The notes under the pieces are model-generated. The model was not told the DNA's origin. It searched no databases and was given only the letters and a program-made list of their open reading frames with translations. Shown here piece after piece: positions 17,872-29,239 of a DNA stretch of 64,000 bases. The stretch lies in contig JAFGGJ010000030.1 of NCBI GenBank assembly GCA_016930595.1, forward strand, positions 1 to 64,000. Reading direction: 5' to 3'. A program made the position numbers and the translations under genes. The DNA comes from Planctomycetota bacterium. Lineage in GTDB: Bacteria; Planctomycetota; SZUA-567; JAFGGJ01. Within the stretch, counting starts at the first letter, position 1, and each line of letters opens with the position of its first letter.

Positions 17872-18224
17872 TTACACCCGGGAGGTTTTCAGAACATCTA
17901 CAATACCTGTTCATAACCATGCGGAAACCTGCAGAATACCGCGCGGACAATTTCATACATGTAAACACCCTGCCGGAGCGTTGCCGGAAACCTGCCTTGC
18001 ATGCAAGAGCACTTTCACACACAAGCTGTGGTACAATACCAGCCGCTAACCCCTACAAACAGTGTCTCCGGCCTATTAAAGAAGCATCTTTTTATTAGCG
18101 GGTTTTCAACGGTTTTCCAAGGCGTTTCTCCCAACCGCCAAGCGTTTTTCCCTGGTGCATCCATGGCCGTGATTCATTCTTGTAACCTGTTTATTTTTTC
18201 TAAGGATATATGCTTCTTTTGCCC
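17872..18224. other. AT-richer intergenic region upstream of dnaN
   Basis: This gap of about 350 bases before the dnaN promoter is clearly lower in GC than its surroundings and has several T-runs. The ten-mer GGAAACCTGC occurs twice in it. I found no exact DnaA box (TTATNCACA), no ORF with coding character and no clear terminator for the MATE gene. It may be a replication-linked or regulatory spacer; nothing more specific is supported. Confidence 0.4.
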
Positions 18225-18252
18225 TTGAACAAGACAGGTTTTTTTGTATAAT
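18225..18252 (+). promoter_or_regulatory. Sigma70-type promoter of the dnaN operon
   Basis: TTGAAC and a perfect TATAAT are separated by 16 bases, followed by a short GC-rich discriminator. Transcription would start near 18259, giving a leader of about 100 bases before dnaN. This is the best housekeeping-type promoter in the window. Confidence 0.8.
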
Positions 18253-18361
18253 TCGCGGGTGTATTTTGATGATGGGGGAGGAACATAATTTAATAATCAG
18301 AACCTCACCCTACAACGGACACAACAGAAAATTAAAGCAAGAAAGACGGAGGGAACTCCAG

Positions 18362-22248
<3,887 letters not shown>

Positions 22249-22285
22249 ACGAAAACGGTGGCCGGGCGGCCGGAGAGACACCAGC

Positions 22286-24790
22286 ATGCCGGAAGACGTC
22301 AGAAAACAGATCATGGACAGGTCCGTTGAAGAGGAACTCAGGACCAGTTACCTGACCTACGCGATGAGCGTGCTGGTGGCCCGCGCCCTGCCGGATGCCC
22401 GCGACGGCCTGAAGCCCAGCCAGCGCAGGATACTCGTGGCCAGCCACGACCTGGACCTGGGACCTCGCGCCAAACACCGGAAGTGCGCCAAGATCGCCGG
22501 CGACACGTCCGGCAACTACCATCCGCACGGGGAGCAGGTCGTCTACCCCACCCTTGTCCGCATGGCGCAGCCGTTCAACATGCGCTACCCGCTGATAGAC
22601 GGCCAGGGGAATTTCGGGTCTATCGACGGCGACCCGCCGGCGGCAATGCGGTATACCGAGGCGAGGATGTCCCAGGCCGCCGTCGAACTCCTGGAAGACC
22701 TGGACAAGGAGACCGTAGACGTCGTCCCCAACTACGACGATACGAGGACGGAGCCGGCGGTTCTGCCCGGGCGGTTCCCGAACCTGCTGGCCAACGGCGG
22801 CAGCGGCATCGCCGTGGGCATGGCGACGAACATTCCGCCGCATAACATCGTCGAGCTGACACAGGCGATAGAGCTGATTCTGGACGACCCCGGGGTGGGT
22901 TTCGAGGAAATACTGCGGATGCTGCCGGGCCCGGACTTCCCCACCGGCGGCATCATCATGGGCAGGTCGGGCATAGAGCGCGCCTACAGGACGGGGCACG
23001 GCAGGATAGCCCTGCGGGCCAGGCACCACGTCGAAGAGACCGGCAAGGACCGCTGCTCGATAGTGATCACGGAGATCCCCTACCAGGTTTCCAAGACGGC
23101 GATCATCGAGAAGATATCCGCGGCGGTGAAGAGCGGGACCATCGAGGGGATAGCGGATATCCGCGATGAGTCCGACCGGGAAGGCATGCGCCTGGTGATC
23201 GCCCTGAAACGCGGCGAAGAGCCCGACGTGATGCTCAATAATCTCTATCGCCACTCGCAGCTCCAGACGACTTTCAGCATCATGCTGATAGCGTTGGCGG
23301 GCGGCCGCCCCGTCAAGCTCACGCTGCGGGATATGATTGTGGAGTACATAGAGCACCGGAAGGAAGTGATCCGCCGCCGGACGCGTTTTCTGCTGGGCCG
23401 GGCGCAGGCGCGTGCGCACATCGTGGAAGGCCTCCTCAAGGCCCTGGCCGACATAGACGAAGTGGTGAGGATTATCAAGACGGCCAAGGACGTGCAGGCG
23501 GCGCAGGACGGCCTGGTCGAGCATTTCGTATTGACCGTCAGGCAGGCGAAGGCGATTCTCGCCATGCGGCTCCAGCAGTTGACGGCGCTGGAAGTGCAGA
23601 AGCTCCAGGATGAATACGACGAGCTGCGCCGCCGTATTGCTGACTACGAGGACATCCTCGCCAGGGAAGAACGCGTCATCGGTCTTGTCAGGGAAGACCT
23701 GCAGTACATCCGGGGCACGTTCGGCGACGACCGGCGCACGGAGATCAGCGACGAGGAAGTGCGCGAGGTGGACATGGAAGACCTCGTCCAGGAAGAGACC
23801 GTTTCCGTCACGCTCACGCGGGACGGTTACGTCAAGCGCCAGCAATTGTCGGCCTACAGGGCGCAGAAACGCGGCGGCGTGGGCGTGATGGGCGCCCAGA
23901 CCAAGGAAGACGACTACGTGACGGACGTTTTCACGACCAGCACGCACGACTACCTTCTGGTGCTCACGAACCTGGGCCGCATGCACTGGGTGCGGGTTTT
24001 CGACATTCCGGAACTGAGCAGGCAGAGCCGCGGGCGCGCCCTTGCGAACTTTCTGCAGTTTGAGGACGGGGAGCGGGTGGAGAGCGTCCTGCCGGTTGCG
24101 AGTTTTGAAGGCCATTACCACGTCTTTTTCGCCACGCGCCTGGGCATGGTGAAGAAGACCGCCCTGTCGGCCTTTTCCAACGTCAGAAAGGTCGGCATCA
24201 ACGCGATAAAGCTGAACGAAGGCGACTCTCTCGTCGGGGCCATCCTGACGTCCGGCGAAGACGAGGTGTTTCTGGCCACGGCGCGCGGCCAGGCCTGCCG
24301 CTTCAGTGAGACCGACGTGCGGCCCATGGGCCGCACGGCCGCCGGAGTTAAGGGCATCAGCCTGCGCGGCGGCGACGAAGTTGTTTCCCTGTTCGTCGCG
24401 GGCCCCGACGACACCGTCCTGACGGTCTGCGAGAACGGCTACGGCAAGCGTTCCCTGCCGGGCGAATACCGTCTTACCAGGCGCGGTGCCGTGGGCGTCC
24501 GCAACATCAAGGTGGTCAAGCGCAACGGTAACGTCGTCGCCGTTATCCCGGTGGTCGAAGCCGACCAGATACTTGTCGCCGCCGAAAGCGGCCAGATGGT
24601 CCGGACGCGCGTCACTGAGATAAGCGTCATCGGCCGCGACACGCAGGGGGTCAGGATAGTGCGCCTGCGGGAAGAGGACAAGGTTGCGGCGGTCGGCCGC
24701 GTTCCCGCCGAGGAGCTCGAAGACGAGCCCGCTGAACCGACGGACGAGAAGCCGACGGACGACGTTTCTCCTGATGTTTCTTCATCCTGA
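22286..24790 (+). CDS. gyrA: DNA gyrase subunit A
   Basis: The 834-residue protein has the catalytic tyrosine in AAMRYTEARMS, the winged-helix region, the coiled-coil arm and a C-terminal six-bladed DNA-wrapping domain. A GyrA-box-like sequence AQKRGGVGV is present near residue 530, a diverged form of QRRGGKG. The quinolone-determining region reads HPHGEQVVYPTLVRMAQ, with Gln and Pro where Escherichia coli has Ser83 and Asp87. A related YPTLVRMAQ form is what I recall from planctomycetal enzymes. The C-terminal tail is acidic. GGAGA precedes the ATG. Confidence 0.95.
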   Translation: MPEDVRKQIMDRSVEEELRTSYLTYAMSVLVARALPDARDGLKPSQRRILVASHDLDLGPRAKHRKCAKIAGDTSGNYHPHGEQVVYPTLVRMAQPFNMRYPLIDGQGNFGSIDGDPPAAMRYTEARMSQAAVELLEDLDKETVDVVPNYDDTRTEPAVLPGRFPNLLANGGSGIAVGMATNIPPHNIVELTQAIELILDDPGVGFEEILRMLPGPDFPTGGIIMGRSGIERAYRTGHGRIALRARHHVEETGKDRCSIVITEIPYQVSKTAIIEKISAAVKSGTIEGIADIRDESDREGMRLVIALKRGEEPDVMLNNLYRHSQLQTTFSIMLIALAGGRPVKLTLRDMIVEYIEHRKEVIRRRTRFLLGRAQARAHIVEGLLKALADIDEVVRIIKTAKDVQAAQDGLVEHFVLTVRQAKAILAMRLQQLTALEVQKLQDEYDELRRRIADYEDILAREERVIGLVREDLQYIRGTFGDDRRTEISDEEVREVDMEDLVQEETVSVTLTRDGYVKRQQLSAYRAQKRGGVGVMGAQTKEDDYVTDVFTTSTHDYLLVLTNLGRMHWVRVFDIPELSRQSRGRALANFLQFEDGERVESVLPVASFEGHYHVFFATRLGMVKKTALSAFSNVRKVGINAIKLNEGDSLVGAILTSGEDEVFLATARGQACRFSETDVRPMGRTAAGVKGISLRGGDEVVSLFVAGPDDTVLTVCENGYGKRSLPGEYRLTRRGAVGVRNIKVVKRNGNVVAVIPVVEADQILVAAESGQMVRTRVTEISVIGRDTQGVRIVRLREEDKVAAVGRVPAEELEDEPAEPTDEKPTDDVSPDVSSS

Positions 24791-24820
24791 CCGGCACGCC
24801 GGCCGCGCGCGGGCGGCCGA
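24791..24820 (+). terminator. GC-rich hairpin cluster after gyrA
   Basis: Immediately after the gyrA stop, CCGGC/GCCGG and CGGCC/GGCCG form two overlapping short hairpins in an almost pure GC stretch. There is no T-run, so it is only a weak candidate for transcription termination. Confidence 0.3.
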
Positions 24821-24821
24821 A

Positions 24822-24922
24822 GTGTTACGCCAGGGTAACACTTATTAAGGGCAAAACGTTACGTTTGCGTAACACCCGTCCGCGGCGTTATCCTGTAACA
24901 CGTTTTCAAGCAAGGGGTAACA
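24822..24922 (+). promoter_or_regulatory. Tandem GTGTTAC/GTAACAC sites, probable enhancer-binding-protein sites
   Basis: A perfect palindrome GTGTTAC-N6-GTAACAC occupies 24822-24841. A second copy at 24856-24875 keeps the six-base spacer and a perfect right half (ACGTTAC-N6-GTAACAC), with centres 34 bases apart. A third right half-site GTAACAC lies at 24895-24901, and GTAACA follows at 24917-24922. The group lies about 20 to 120 bases upstream of a sigma54 promoter, the usual place for NtrC-type activator sites. Binding by the FHA activator encoded at 50029 is a hypothesis. Confidence 0.65.
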
Positions 24923-24938
24923 AAGTCAGGACATAACG

Positions 24939-24954
24939 TGGCACAGCATTTGCC
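24939..24954 (+). promoter_or_regulatory. Sigma54 (-24/-12) promoter of the pseudopilin operon
   Basis: TGGCACAGCATTTGCC matches the sigma54 consensus with GG and GC separated by ten bases; only the base after TGGCAC and the last base differ from TGGCACG-N4-TTGCW. Transcription would begin near 24965, leaving a leader of about 24 bases that contains the ribosome site TAGGAG for the first pseudopilin gene. Confidence 0.75.
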
Positions 24955-24988
24955 ATTACAATTCACAGGCGAGCACTAGGAGCTGATT

Positions 24989-25414
24989 ATGGACACGTAT
25001 CCGGGACAGGACGGGGCGCCGGAGGCAGGGTATCGGGATGAGGCCGGCTTCACGCTGCTGGAGCTGATGCTGGCGACGGCGGTTCTTGCGGCCGTGGCGG
25101 TTGCCATCGGCCTGGTGATGACTTCCGTGGACCGCTCCGACCGGCATGCCCAGGAATGGACGGCGTCGTATCGGGCGGCGCAGAAGGTCATGGAAGAGAT
25201 CCTCTCGCTGGAGTACAGCGAAACGCCGCTCCAGGACGGCCTGGTATTCACGGTGCTGGCCACGTCGATTCCGACACAGGGGACCGTGGCGGTCGAAGAC
25301 GTCGGCGCAGAATGGGGCGGAGCGGCGGGCACGGCCTACCGCATCACTATTTCGATCAGGGACCAGGAACTGGGAGTGGAAGCGGACCTGACGACCGTCC
25401 GCTCCATGTACTAG
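24989..25414 (+). CDS. Type IV prepilin-like protein (pseudopilin) 1
   Basis: The 141-residue protein has a 23-residue leader and a prepilin peptidase site AGFTLLELMLATAVLAAVAVAIGLV: Gly before the methylated Phe and Glu at mature position 5, followed by the hydrophobic helix. The short C-terminal domain (YRAAQKVMEEILSLEY onwards) resembles minor pilins of the PilV or GspI type. It should be cleaved by a PilD-type peptidase and enter a pilus or type II secretion pseudopilus. It is first in a four-gene operon behind a sigma54 promoter. TAGGAG precedes the ATG. Confidence 0.85.
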   Translation: MDTYPGQDGAPEAGYRDEAGFTLLELMLATAVLAAVAVAIGLVMTSVDRSDRHAQEWTASYRAAQKVMEEILSLEYSETPLQDGLVFTVLATSIPTQGTVAVEDVGAEWGGAAGTAYRITISIRDQELGVEADLTTVRSMY

Positions 25415-25424
25415 GAGGACTTTT

Positions 25425-26192
25425 ATGCTGTGCAGAGAACGCAGAGGCGGCGACCGGGGCTTCACGCTGCTCGAAATGATGATTGCCACGGCTATCATCG
25501 CCGCCGTCATCGGCCTCAGCATGATCCTGCTGCACCAGGCCAGCAGCACCACCCGCGTGAACATGCTGCAGACGCACTACGAAGGCCGCCTGCAGGAGGC
25601 TCTCGACGACATAACCATGCGCATCATAGAAACCAGCCCGGGCAAGGTCAGCCTCTTTGCGTACGACCTCGACGGCCAGCGCCATACGGCCATAACGTTC
25701 CCCAGCGCCAGGGGCATGGACGGGAACTACGTGCTTGTGGACGAAATGGGCATCGTTAGCGCCGTGCCGCACTGGCAGTGCATAGTGGTCTACGCCTATC
25801 ACGGCGGGATGGTGAGGCGCTACGAAGACTACACCCCCCGGTCGTACACCAACGTAGCTTACGTCACGAACGTCGGGGCGGCCACGATGGACGTCTGGGA
25901 CGGGTCCACCACCATCCAGTTCAATCTCGACGGCACCCCGATGAATGCGAACCAGAAGATCGAGCCGATTCTTGACCAGGCCAGGCGGCTCTTTGCTCAC
26001 GAGGAGCAGGAAGTCGGGGATCCCCAGGTGCCGCCCAACCCGCCCGATCTGCTCCCCGTACCGCCTATTTACGAATCGCTGAACCCGCCCCTGAACCTGG
26101 TTATCGAAGCCGAGATACAGGTTGGTATCAGGGGGCGGGAAACGCTTGTTGTGAGGTTGGATACCAGCGTGCTCGCCAGGAATCAGAATTAG
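25425..26192 (+). CDS. Type IV prepilin-like protein (pseudopilin) 2, PilW/GspJ-like
   Basis: The 255-residue protein has a basic leader and the cleavage/methylation site RGFTLLEMMIATAIIAAVIGLSM. A larger beta-rich C-terminal domain follows, as in PilW- or GspJ-type minor pilins. It starts ten bases after the first pseudopilin gene with GGAGG upstream. The region after residue 190 is proline-rich (VPPNPPDLLPVPP). It is probably a component of the same tip complex as its neighbours. Confidence 0.82.
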   Translation: MLCRERRGGDRGFTLLEMMIATAIIAAVIGLSMILLHQASSTTRVNMLQTHYEGRLQEALDDITMRIIETSPGKVSLFAYDLDGQRHTAITFPSARGMDGNYVLVDEMGIVSAVPHWQCIVVYAYHGGMVRRYEDYTPRSYTNVAYVTNVGAATMDVWDGSTTIQFNLDGTPMNANQKIEPILDQARRLFAHEEQEVGDPQVPPNPPDLLPVPPIYESLNPPLNLVIEAEIQVGIRGRETLVVRLDTSVLARNQN

Positions 26193-26230
26193 GAATCGGT
26201 CCCGCCGGGACCGGGAAAGGAGAGCGGGCC

Positions 26231-27727
26231 ATGTTCAGAAAATTGCGCAGATTGGGGGGCGATGACAGGGGATCGGCGTTGTTTTCCGTCATCGTTCTGT
26301 CCATCGTCATGGCGACGGTTCTCGCGGCGCTCAGTGCCAGCAGCGTGACGCGCAGCCGCGTGGCGGAGCGCTCGAATAATGAGCTTGGCAGGCTCTACGC
26401 CGCGCAGGCGGGCCTGGACCGCATGAAGGCCTTTATCATGGTCGATGCCGGCACGGCCGCCCCCAGGCTCCAGTCGGAGATCGGCGCCGGCGGCGACGTG
26501 AACGCCATCCACACGCTGGACGTGGGCGGCAGGGTCGTCGAGACTTTTGCCGAAGACCTCCACACCAGCCCCGACCCGTACCTGACGTGGTACCTTCTGA
26601 GGGCGCGGGCGACCGACGAGCAGGGGCGAGTGACGGAGATCGGGCTGGCCTGCCGTCTCGTGGACAGCTTTGCCAAGTACGCGCTCTTTGTGGACGGCAA
26701 CCTCAGCATAGGGGATTTCGCCAGGTACGCGGGCAACGTCCACGCGAACGGCACCGTAACCATATCCGGCCACCACGTGACGTTCCTGGGCGATTTGACA
26801 GCGATGAGGGACATCGTTTTCGGTAACTCCAACGCCAGGAACACCGTGACGTTTGCGAAGAGCGCCATTTCGGGCGTTCCCTACAAGCCCCGGCCCTCGG
26901 CGGCGGACATAGAGGAGACCGGTTCGAATCCTCCTGAAGGCGCCCTGGTATTTGACTGGAACAACGCGGTTTTCAAGACCAAGTTCAGGACGGCGACCGG
27001 GGTCTACCCCAACAATACCCTGAACAGCTACCTTACGTTCCAGGGCGACGAGATCACCGTCCAGCACGTGTGCACGGTCAGCGGTTCCACCAAGACGATG
27101 ACGGAGACGGTCGACATTCCCAACAACAATATCATTTACTCGGCCGGAGACGTCTGGTTTGAAGGTCACCTCAGCCGCCGCACCTCGATAATCACCCCCA
27201 GGAACCTGCATGTTACCGGCCCGGTCCGTTACGTGGACGATTCGGACGAAGCCCAGTACCTGCTCTACAAGAAAGCCGGCGGCGTTGCCGAATTCGACGA
27301 TGCCTTGGACACGTGGAAACCGGTTACCAACTGGAAGTCTTCCAACTTCGACTACCGCCAGGCCGACGACTGGGCCGACAGGATGCCCGTGGTGGACGGC
27401 ACGCCGCAGAATCCGACCCTGGGTCTGGTGGCCGGCAGGAGCATATACATCGAGAACGCGGACAAGGACTTCCCCAAGAACGTGGAGGTCCACGCGATGA
27501 TGTATTCCGCCGAAGACGTGGTGCGGCCCAGGGAGACTTCGGATCCCAACGGCCACAACCTGTATCTTTTTGGCGGCCGCGTGCAGGTCGGGAGCAGCCC
27601 GAACTCCGGTGCGTGGCAATTCCGCCACTACATATACGATGAGAATCTCGCCGCGAACCCGCCGCCGGGTTTCCCGTCTTCTCTCGACCCCGGTTTCAGC
27701 AATTGGCACGTCAGGCAGAGCCAGTAA
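26231..27727 (+). CDS. PilX-like pilus assembly protein with large C-terminal domain
   Basis: The 498-residue protein begins with a basic stretch and DDRGSALFSVIVLSIVMATVLAALSAS, the PilX-type N-terminus in which RGSAL replaces GFTLLE and the helix is kept. The C-terminal 400 residues are rich in beta-strands and contain repeated short units (NLSIGDFARYAGNVHANGTVTISG, then NPTLGLVAGRSIYIEN), suggesting a right-handed beta-helix like that of bactofilin- or polymer-type folds. In PilX/GspK systems the protein caps the pseudopilus. The order pseudopilin, pseudopilin, PilX-like, small anchor supports one complex. Confidence 0.75.
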   Translation: MFRKLRRLGGDDRGSALFSVIVLSIVMATVLAALSASSVTRSRVAERSNNELGRLYAAQAGLDRMKAFIMVDAGTAAPRLQSEIGAGGDVNAIHTLDVGGRVVETFAEDLHTSPDPYLTWYLLRARATDEQGRVTEIGLACRLVDSFAKYALFVDGNLSIGDFARYAGNVHANGTVTISGHHVTFLGDLTAMRDIVFGNSNARNTVTFAKSAISGVPYKPRPSAADIEETGSNPPEGALVFDWNNAVFKTKFRTATGVYPNNTLNSYLTFQGDEITVQHVCTVSGSTKTMTETVDIPNNNIIYSAGDVWFEGHLSRRTSIITPRNLHVTGPVRYVDDSDEAQYLLYKKAGGVAEFDDALDTWKPVTNWKSSNFDYRQADDWADRMPVVDGTPQNPTLGLVAGRSIYIENADKDFPKNVEVHAMMYSAEDVVRPRETSDPNGHNLYLFGGRVQVGSSPNSGAWQFRHYIYDENLAANPPPGFPSSLDPGFSNWHVRQSQ

Positions 27728-27739
27728 AGGAGCAGCCCC

Positions 27740-28186
27740 ATGACGCCACAGAACCCGGCCCGGACACCCGGCGGTGCACACAGGGAACATCCGACCACGC
27801 TGCCGCTGCTGATCATAGTCATGTGCCTTGTGGCGGTGCTGGGCTTCAAGCTCTACCAGCGCCTCCGTCCCGCGCCTGAAGCCCCCCGGGCGAAACGGGA
27901 GCTCGGTGTGGATGAAAACGCCCCGAATGTTCCGATCGGCGAGTGGGAGGCGCGCAAGGCCGCCAGGCAAAGCGCCGAAGAATGGGTGGAAGACGGCCTT
28001 GCCAGGCCCGAGGACACACGCATGTCTCCCGACGGCAAGGTGCTTGTACCGGCAGTCCGGGTCTACGAGGATAAAGACGTATACGTGCCGATCAGGGTGA
28101 TGGTCGAGGCGGAAGAGGAAGTGCAGGACGTGCCTTTCTGGAAAAAGGACCGGGAACCGGTCAAGGAACCGCCGCTTACCGACTGA
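27740..28186 (+). CDS. Small single-pass membrane protein of the pseudopilin operon
   Basis: The 148-residue protein has one transmembrane helix at about residues 23-41 (LPLLIIVMCLVAVLGFKLYQ) and then a charged, proline-containing soluble domain. I do not recognise the family. Its topology, a short N-terminus inside and a long C-terminus outside, resembles accessory anchor proteins of pilus machines such as PilP or GspC, but there is no motif to prove that. It lies 12 bases after the PilX-like gene with AAGGAG upstream, and a strong hairpin ends the operon. Confidence 0.6.
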   Translation: MTPQNPARTPGGAHREHPTTLPLLIIVMCLVAVLGFKLYQRLRPAPEAPRAKRELGVDENAPNVPIGEWEARKAARQSAEEWVEDGLARPEDTRMSPDGKVLVPAVRVYEDKDVYVPIRVMVEAEEEVQDVPFWKKDREPVKEPPLTD

Positions 28187-28205
28187 CGGCCCGTACACGG
28201 AATGC

Positions 28206-28235
28206 GGAAGGCCGGGCCTGTGGGTCCGGCCTTCC
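28206..28235 (+). terminator. Terminator-like hairpin after the pseudopilin operon
   Basis: GGAAGGCCGG and CCGGCCTTCC are perfectly complementary, and three more pairs including one G-T wobble extend the stem to 13 bp around TGTG. No T-run follows. It lies 19 bases after the last stop codon, which fits an operon end. Confidence 0.65.
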
Positions 28236-28254
28236 TATTGCAGCCCCCCTGCAC

Positions 28255-28282
28255 TTGGCAATGCGCCGGGTGCGGCCATAAT
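28255..28282 (+). promoter_or_regulatory. Sigma70-type promoter candidate
   Basis: TTGGCA and CATAAT are separated by 16 bases, between the pseudopilin operon terminator and the sugar isomerase start at 28340. Four of six and five of six bases match consensus. Confidence 0.45.
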
Positions 28283-28339
28283 GGTTTTCGAGAGATCCGG
28301 CCGTCCCGACGGCGGCCTTGTCGAAGACGGGGGTGTGCC

Positions 28340-29164
28340 ATGAAAGCGGGTACTGTGTTCAGCCTGGTGCGGTCGGCATTTCCGGAAGGAACGCCGTTCG
28401 AGGAGATGTTCGCCTTTGCCAGGGAAGCGGGTTTTGACGGCGTTGAGCTTCAGCACGGCGAGCCGCCGAGGGACTTCACTGAAGATACGCCGGACGACGT
28501 CCTGCTGGAAATAAGGGCGGCCGCGGAAGTCGCGGAGCTGGAAATCCCCAGCATCATGCCCGTTGCCCAGGACATCGCCTCGCCGGACCGCGATAAGCAG
28601 GCCCGCGCCGTCAAGGTCCTGAAACGCGTCTCTGAGCAGGCCGCGCTCCTCGGGGCCGGCACGGTGCTCATCGTCCCAGGCCGCGTCAAGGAGGATGCTC
28701 CGTACGACGAGGTCTTCTCCTGTGCCCAGGAAGGCATGAAACGGCTTGCCGACGCCTGTGCCGCCGTACCCGTTGTACTCTCCGTCGAGAACATCTGGAA
28801 CAAGTTCATGTACAGCCCGCTCGAATTCGCGCAGTTTGTCGACGACGTGGGCGCGCCGAACGTGAAAGCATACTTCGACGTGGGGAATATAATGCTTTTC
28901 GGCTTTCCCGAGCAGTGGATCCGGATACTCGGCCCGCGCATCGACAAAGTCCACGTCAAGGACTACCGGCGCGATGCCCCCGGCGCCTTCGGTTTCTGCA
29001 ACCTTCTTGAAGGTGACGTGCCGTGGCCCCAGGTGGTAAAAGCCCTTGAAGACGTCGGCTACAACGGCTACCTGACGGCGGAAGTATCGGGTTACAGGAC
29101 CGGTAAGGCCCTGGGGGCGAGGGCCGCCGCGGAGGCTCTGAACGCCATTATTTCCGGCGTTTAA
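28340..29164 (+). CDS. Sugar phosphate isomerase/epimerase family TIM-barrel protein
   Basis: The 274-residue protein fits the AP-endonuclease-2-like xylose isomerase superfamily. It has FAREAGFDGVELQHGE near the N-terminus, a strand with acidic metal ligand in VVLSVENIWNKFM, VKAYFDVGNI, and the C-terminal ligand motifs DKVHVKDYRRD and YLTAEVSGY. These proteins interconvert keto- and aldo-sugars, inositols or similar compounds using a divalent metal; the substrate cannot be read. The start at 28340 gives a clean barrel N-terminus, and the track start 46 codons upstream runs through the terminator. Two further family members lie at 34126 and 45472. Confidence 0.85.
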   Translation: MKAGTVFSLVRSAFPEGTPFEEMFAFAREAGFDGVELQHGEPPRDFTEDTPDDVLLEIRAAAEVAELEIPSIMPVAQDIASPDRDKQARAVKVLKRVSEQAALLGAGTVLIVPGRVKEDAPYDEVFSCAQEGMKRLADACAAVPVVLSVENIWNKFMYSPLEFAQFVDDVGAPNVKAYFDVGNIMLFGFPEQWIRILGPRIDKVHVKDYRRDAPGAFGFCNLLEGDVPWPQVVKALEDVGYNGYLTAEVSGYRTGKALGARAAAEALNAIISGV

Positions 29165-29239
29165 TGCAACAATTCCGGCCGGGCGGGCGTCTAATAACAG
29201 GGACCTTTGCGCCGTCTGTTCTCTGGAGGGTCTGCGCCT

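Noticed and set aside
17872-18361. oriC with DnaA boxes
   Set aside because: No exact TTATNCACA or its complement was found; the closest strings differ at two or more positions, so only an AT-rich spacer is reported.
26921-26931. GGTTCGAATCC resembling a tRNA T-loop
   Set aside because: It is in frame inside the PilX-like gene, the flanking bases do not form a T-stem, and no acceptor or anticodon stem can be drawn around it.
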